Assembly: GCF_039541875.1 (NCBI RefSeq)
Contig: NZ_BAABHB010000002.1
Span: 682,001 to 746,000, forward strand
Length of the DNA stretch: 64,000 bases
Reading direction: 5' to 3'
Source: Nibrella viscosa
GTDB lineage: Bacteria > Bacteroidota > Bacteroidia > Cytophagales > Spirosomataceae
The translations under genes were made by a program, and so were the position numbers. This document shows, piece after piece, positions 60,848 to 64,000 of this stretch; within the stretch, counting starts at the first letter, position 1; every line of letters begins with the position of its first letter. A model generated the notes under the pieces. The model saw nothing but the letters and a program-made list of their open reading frames with translations, was not told where the DNA came from and ran no database searches.

Positions 60848-61987
60848 ATGGTTGCAGAAGTTGTAGAAAACCAAGAACTAATTGCGCAGACGGTGCGTGA
60901 CTTTGCCGCCCGTCATATTCAGCCCCATGTACGCCGGTGGGACGAGGAACAGTATTTTCCCATTGATGTTTTTCATCAGTTGGGTGAACTGGGCCTAATG
61001 GGTGTGCTGGTACCGGCCGAGTACGGGGGGGCCGGCCTGCAGTATCAGGAATACGTAACCGCTATTGTGGAACTGGCTAAGGTAGACGGCTCCATCGGCC
61101 TGTCTATGGCGGCTCATAATTCGCTATGTACCAACCATATTCTGATGTTTGGCAACGAAGATCAGAAGCAGCAGTACCTGCCCCGGCTGGCTACGGGCGA
61201 GTGGATAGGGGCCTGGGGTCTGACGGAGCCCAATACCGGCTCCGATGCCGGGAACATGCGGACCACCGCCGTGCGGGATGGGGACCATTGGGTGCTGAAT
61301 GGCGCAAAAAACTTTATTACCCACGGCAAAAGCGGCAACGTAGCCGTTGTGATTGCCCGAACCGGCGAGCCCAATACCTCCCGCAACGCAACAGCCTTTG
61401 TGGTCGAGCGCGGTACACCTGGTTTTTCGGCCGGTAAGAAAGAAGATAAGCTGGGCATGCGGGCGTCGGAAACCGCCGAAATGATTTTTCAGGACTGCCG
61501 CATCCCGGATAGCCAGCGACTGGGCGAGGTGGGGGAAGGGTTTGTGCAGTCGCTGAAGATTCTGGACGGTGGCCGGATTTCTATTGCAGCCCTGAGCCTG
61601 GGTCTGGCCATCGGTGCGTTTGAGCACGCACTGGCCTATGCCCAGGAGCGGCAACAGTTCGGACAGGCTATTGCCCGCTTCCAGGCTATCCAGTTTAAAC
61701 TGGCTGATCTGGCCACCGAAATTGAAGCCGCCAAACTGCTGACTTACCAGGCGGCTGCCCTGAAAGATGCCGGCAAACCGGTAACCAAAGAATCGGCTAT
61801 GGCAAAGCTGTACGCGTCGGAAGTAGCCGTGAAAACGGCGAATGAGGCTGTGCAGATCTTTGGCGGCTATGGCTTTACCAAAGATTTTCCGGTGGAGCGG
61901 TACTACCGCGATGCCAAGCTCTGCACCATTGGGGAGGGCACCAGCGAAATTCAGCGGCTGGTTATTTCTCGGCAGTTGTTGAGTTGA
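60848..61987 (+). CDS. Acyl-CoA dehydrogenase
   Basis: 379 residues from ATG 60848 (TTG 60836 is four codons upstream). Features are FPIDVFHQLGELGLMGVLVP, SMAAHNSLCTNHI, GAWGLTEPNTGSDAG, the FAD-linked ERQQFGQAIARFQAIQFKLA, and VERYYRDAKLCTIGEGTSEI with the catalytic Glu of the short/medium-chain class. It oxidises acyl-CoA in fatty-acid or branched-chain amino acid breakdown; no electron-transfer or thiolase partner is adjacent. A bidirectional terminator follows. Confidence 0.94.
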   Translation: MVAEVVENQELIAQTVRDFAARHIQPHVRRWDEEQYFPIDVFHQLGELGLMGVLVPAEYGGAGLQYQEYVTAIVELAKVDGSIGLSMAAHNSLCTNHILMFGNEDQKQQYLPRLATGEWIGAWGLTEPNTGSDAGNMRTTAVRDGDHWVLNGAKNFITHGKSGNVAVVIARTGEPNTSRNATAFVVERGTPGFSAGKKEDKLGMRASETAEMIFQDCRIPDSQRLGEVGEGFVQSLKILDGGRISIAALSLGLAIGAFEHALAYAQERQQFGQAIARFQAIQFKLADLATEIEAAKLLTYQAAALKDAGKPVTKESAMAKLYASEVAVKTANEAVQIFGGYGFTKDFPVERYYRDAKLCTIGEGTSEIQRLVISRQLLS

Positions 61988-62023
61988 CCGGTTAATTTGT
62001 AGATTGGTTATCTGGTATAAAAC

Positions 62024-62065
62024 AACCGAAAGCGCCTGTCCTCACGAGGCCAGGCGCTTTCGGTT
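62024..62065. terminator. Bidirectional intrinsic terminator
   Basis: A perfect 15-bp stem AACCGAAAGCGCCTG (62024-62038) / CAGGCGCTTTCGGTT (62051-62065) with a 12-nt loop, between the convergent acyl-CoA dehydrogenase and the exported unknown gene (stop at 62077). Confidence 0.85.
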
Positions 62066-62076
62066 ATAAGCTCTGA

Positions 62077-62739
62077 TTAGTTTATGGCTACGAAGCAGCT
62101 TTGGTTGTAGGCATCGACCATATCACCGAAGCGGCTCCAGTCCCGGCGGGTAGCGGCCGGGTACCGACGAACAAACTCGGCACAGTCACCGAACAGGGTC
62201 TCGTGGGCTTCATCGAAATTACCGCGTTTAACAACCGTTGTGCTACCGTCGCTTTTCAGCACGATATAGCTCAGATCTTTAGGCAGCGTTTCGATGGTGA
62301 AATCGCCAAAGGAGAAACCTTTGCTTGATTTCCAGCCGGACGCATCGAAGTATAGCACCATCCGGCCACCCGGAACGGTCAGTCGTTCAATCAGCATTTC
62401 TTTGTTGTTGCGTCTGGGATTGGCAACCCGTTCAAAAACAACCATTTTCCGGCTGCGGGGAATACTGCCCGTGGCATAGGCATACTCCGGAATTTTCTGC
62501 GCCAGCAGCTTTACCTGGTTGCCTTTCACGTTAATTTTCTTGTTGTCGTCTGTTCGGACAACAATGCCCATGGGCGAATCATTGACCAGGGTTCCAACGC
62601 GGACCTGCCCCCGGATGGTGTCGTTTTCCAGGGTCACCACGTAGCCCTCTGTCCAGAACGAGATGGCCCCCAGGGGCTGGTATTGCGCAAAGGCGGCTGT
62701 GCCGGTGAGCAGGCCGGTCAGTAAGGCAACTAGTTTCAT
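62077..62739 (-). CDS. Exported protein of unknown function
   Basis: 220 residues from ATG 62739, directly before a signal peptide (MKLVALLTGLLTGTAAFA-QY). Longer readings to 62844 are rejected because the promoter box lies inside them. The body has alternating strands (FWTEGYVVTLENDTIRGQVR, VGTLVNDSPMGIVVRTDDNK, MVLYFDASGWKSSKGFSFGD) and an acidic C-terminus with two Cys (GDCAEFVRRY, NQSCFVAIN). Similar exported proteins occur in Cytophagales without a known role. Confidence 0.7.
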   Translation of the reverse strand: MKLVALLTGLLTGTAAFAQYQPLGAISFWTEGYVVTLENDTIRGQVRVGTLVNDSPMGIVVRTDDNKKINVKGNQVKLLAQKIPEYAYATGSIPRSRKMVVFERVANPRRNNKEMLIERLTVPGGRMVLYFDASGWKSSKGFSFGDFTIETLPKDLSYIVLKSDGSTTVVKRGNFDEAHETLFGDCAEFVRRYPAATRRDWSRFGDMVDAYNQSCFVAIN

Positions 62740-62778
62740 AATATTCCTGCGTGGATATGGATAGTTTCTTAACCAACG

Positions 62779-62786
62779 CAAAAGTA
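62779..62786 (-). promoter_or_regulatory. Bacteroidota -7 box of the exported unknown gene
   Basis: The minus strand reads TACTTTTG (TAnnTTTG), 39 bp before ATG 62739. It fixes the start of the gene downstream of it. Confidence 0.55.
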
Positions 62787-62845
62787 CAAACCAGTGTGCT
62801 ACCGGCTGCCGGCTTGTTCGTAAACGGCAAACCTCAAACGTCAAA

Positions 62846-64000
62846 TTAAAACACCCGTTCCCCGCCTACCCACGTCTGCGCTACTTTGGCGGTGCGGAGC
62901 TGCTCGTTGGGAATTTTCAGGATGTCCTGCTCCATAACCACAAAATCGGCCTGTTTGCCGGGCTGGATGCTGCCGCGCAGGTGGTCTTCAAAATTGGCGT
63001 AGGCGGCCCAACTGGTCATGGCTCGCAGGGCAGCGGTGCGGTCAACGGCGTTTTCCATCTGGAAGCCACCGGCCGGATACCCTTTGTCGTCGACGCGGGC
63101 TACGGCGGCATGGAAACCGTAGAGAGGGTTAACGGCTTCCACCGGAAAGTCGCTGCCGAAGGTGATATAGCCATTCTGCTTCATCAGGTCGTTGAAGGCG
63201 TAGGCGCCCTTCACCCTGACCGGCCCCAGGCGGTCGGCGGCCCAGTACATATCGGAGGTGGCGTGGGTGGGCTGTACCGACGGGATGACCGAATACCGGT
63301 TGAATTTCCAGAAGTCGTCGGGCGTCACTACCTGCGCGTGTTCAATGCGCCAGCGCCGGTCGTTCTGCGTTTTCAGCAGCTTGCCGTACAGGCCCAGAAT
63401 CAGGTGGTTGGCCGAGTCGCCGATGCAGTGGGTGTTGGCCTGAAATTTACTGTCGGCCAGCAGGGTCAGAATGCGCTCCAGTTCGGTTGGGCTTAGCAAC
63501 AGGAAACCCTGGGTGCCGGGCCGGTCGCTGTAGGGGGCACGGAGGCAGGCACCGCGGGAGCCCAGGGCACCATCGGCGTAGAGTTTGAACGAGCGCACCG
63601 TCAGCCGGTCGGTCTGGAAGGGCCCCCGTTTCAGGTAATAATCCAGGTTGGGCTCGCCAAGGCTAATCATCACATAGTCCCGGATCTTGAGCTTGCCTTC
63701 TTGCTGGAGCCGTTCTACGAGTTCAATATCGGACCGGTTCAGGCCGGCATCCGACACGGTGGTGAGGCCGTGCGACAGGCAAACCTTCTGGGCCGCCAGC
63801 AGCATCCGCTCTTTGTCGGCAGCGTCCGGCTGCGGAATCACCCGCCGGACCAGTTGCATGGCATTATCGACCAATACACCGGTAGGCTGTCCGTTTTCCA
63901 GCACTACCTCACCACCCGCTACCTGAGAGCCGCTGGTAAGCTGCGCCAGTCGCATGGCCTTTGTGTTTACCAGCATGGCATGACCATCAACGCGGGTGAG
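62846..64000 (-). CDS. YtcJ-like amidohydrolase, C-terminal part
   Basis: The frame runs to the right edge, so the N-terminus is missing; 384 residues are visible. The first residues RVDGHAMLVNTKAM are the YtcJ family hallmark, followed by LSHGLTTVSDAGLN, LYADGALGSRGACLR, THCIGDSANHLIL, RIEHAQVVTPDDF, and the late ITFGSDFPVEAVNPLYGFHA plus KQADFVVMEQDIL return strand. It is an Amidohydro_3 type metal hydrolase; the substrate is unknown and the presence of a signal peptide cannot be judged. Confidence 0.9.
   Translation of the reverse strand, partial: LTRVDGHAMLVNTKAMRLAQLTSGSQVAGGEVVLENGQPTGVLVDNAMQLVRRVIPQPDAADKERMLLAAQKVCLSHGLTTVSDAGLNRSDIELVERLQQEGKLKIRDYVMISLGEPNLDYYLKRGPFQTDRLTVRSFKLYADGALGSRGACLRAPYSDRPGTQGFLLLSPTELERILTLLADSKFQANTHCIGDSANHLILGLYGKLLKTQNDRRWRIEHAQVVTPDDFWKFNRYSVIPSVQPTHATSDMYWAADRLGPVRVKGAYAFNDLMKQNGYITFGSDFPVEAVNPLYGFHAAVARVDDKGYPAGGFQMENAVDRTAALRAMTSWAAYANFEDHLRGSIQPGKQADFVVMEQDILKIPNEQLRTAKVAQTWVGGERVF

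Noticed and set aside
1..64000. CRISPR arrays, tRNA, rRNA, riboswitches, complete insertion sequences
   Set aside because: Both strands were read for regular spaced repeats, cloverleaf-like segments, CCA ends, known riboswitch cores and transposase genes, and nothing convincing was seen.

Overview
The window is chromosomal DNA of a Bacteroidota bacterium, most likely Cytophagales close to Spirosoma, Fibrella, Rudanella or Larkinella. The coding regions are moderately GC-rich. Several start regions carry the Bacteroidota -7 box TAnnTTTG and almost none carry a Shine-Dalgarno. The gene content also fits: TPR-transmembrane-HTH regulators, propeller sensor kinases, DUF418, DUF2851, a PorT-like barrel protein, many Spase I/II exported proteins, and bS21 next to a Xer recombinase. 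I found no rRNA, tRNA, CRISPR array, prophage or intact insertion sequence.

1-7.6 kb is a regulatory region. After the tail of an AraC-type regulator come two copies of one arrangement: an exported TPR regulator anchored by one membrane helix with a cytoplasmic HTH, a palindromic hairpin, a promoter with an 11-bp-spaced CCTAACG direct repeat, a tiny one-helix membrane protein, and a lipoprotein. 7.7-16 kb is a same-strand run of exported or membrane proteins: a PD40 propeller, an esterase-TPR protein, DUF418, an M20 amidohydrolase, a D-aminoacylase-like hydrolase and a short S58-like remnant, which together suggest peptide or N-acyl amino acid turnover. 16-23.8 kb holds three histidine kinases whose kinase cores are near copies. 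The middle one is preceded by a third copy of the CCTAACG promoter.

24-33.5 kb holds a PQQ quinohaemoprotein dehydrogenase, a PD40 protein and an S9 peptidase, flanked by two paralogues of an exported protein of unknown function. A decayed DUF418 3' end and an MFS transporter also lie here. 33.5-45.5 kb is mostly on the minus strand: eboA, a Xer recombinase, rpsU, a PAS kinase, then a compact cluster of M16 peptidase, MNT/HEPN pair, ispF, amidohydrolase and dipeptide epimerase. On the plus strand are a Ppx/GppA phosphatase, a Tat-exported sugar isomerase-like protein and an SBF transporter.

45.6-64 kb holds mixed functions: a TPR protein, a phosphotriesterase-like protein, dnaX with an A9 slippery run, a potassium channel, a barrel protein, an LEA-like lipoprotein, a five-PAS kinase, DUF2851, pyrF, rfbC, a UDP-glucose to UDP-xylose gene pair, an acyl-CoA dehydrogenase, an unknown exported protein and the 3' part of a YtcJ-like amidohydrolase.

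The most notable signals are the three CCTAACG promoters with identical 31-nt spacing to the -7 box, the duplicated regulator module they belong to, the dnaX A9 run with stops close by in both shifted frames, and several gene fossils and duplications.
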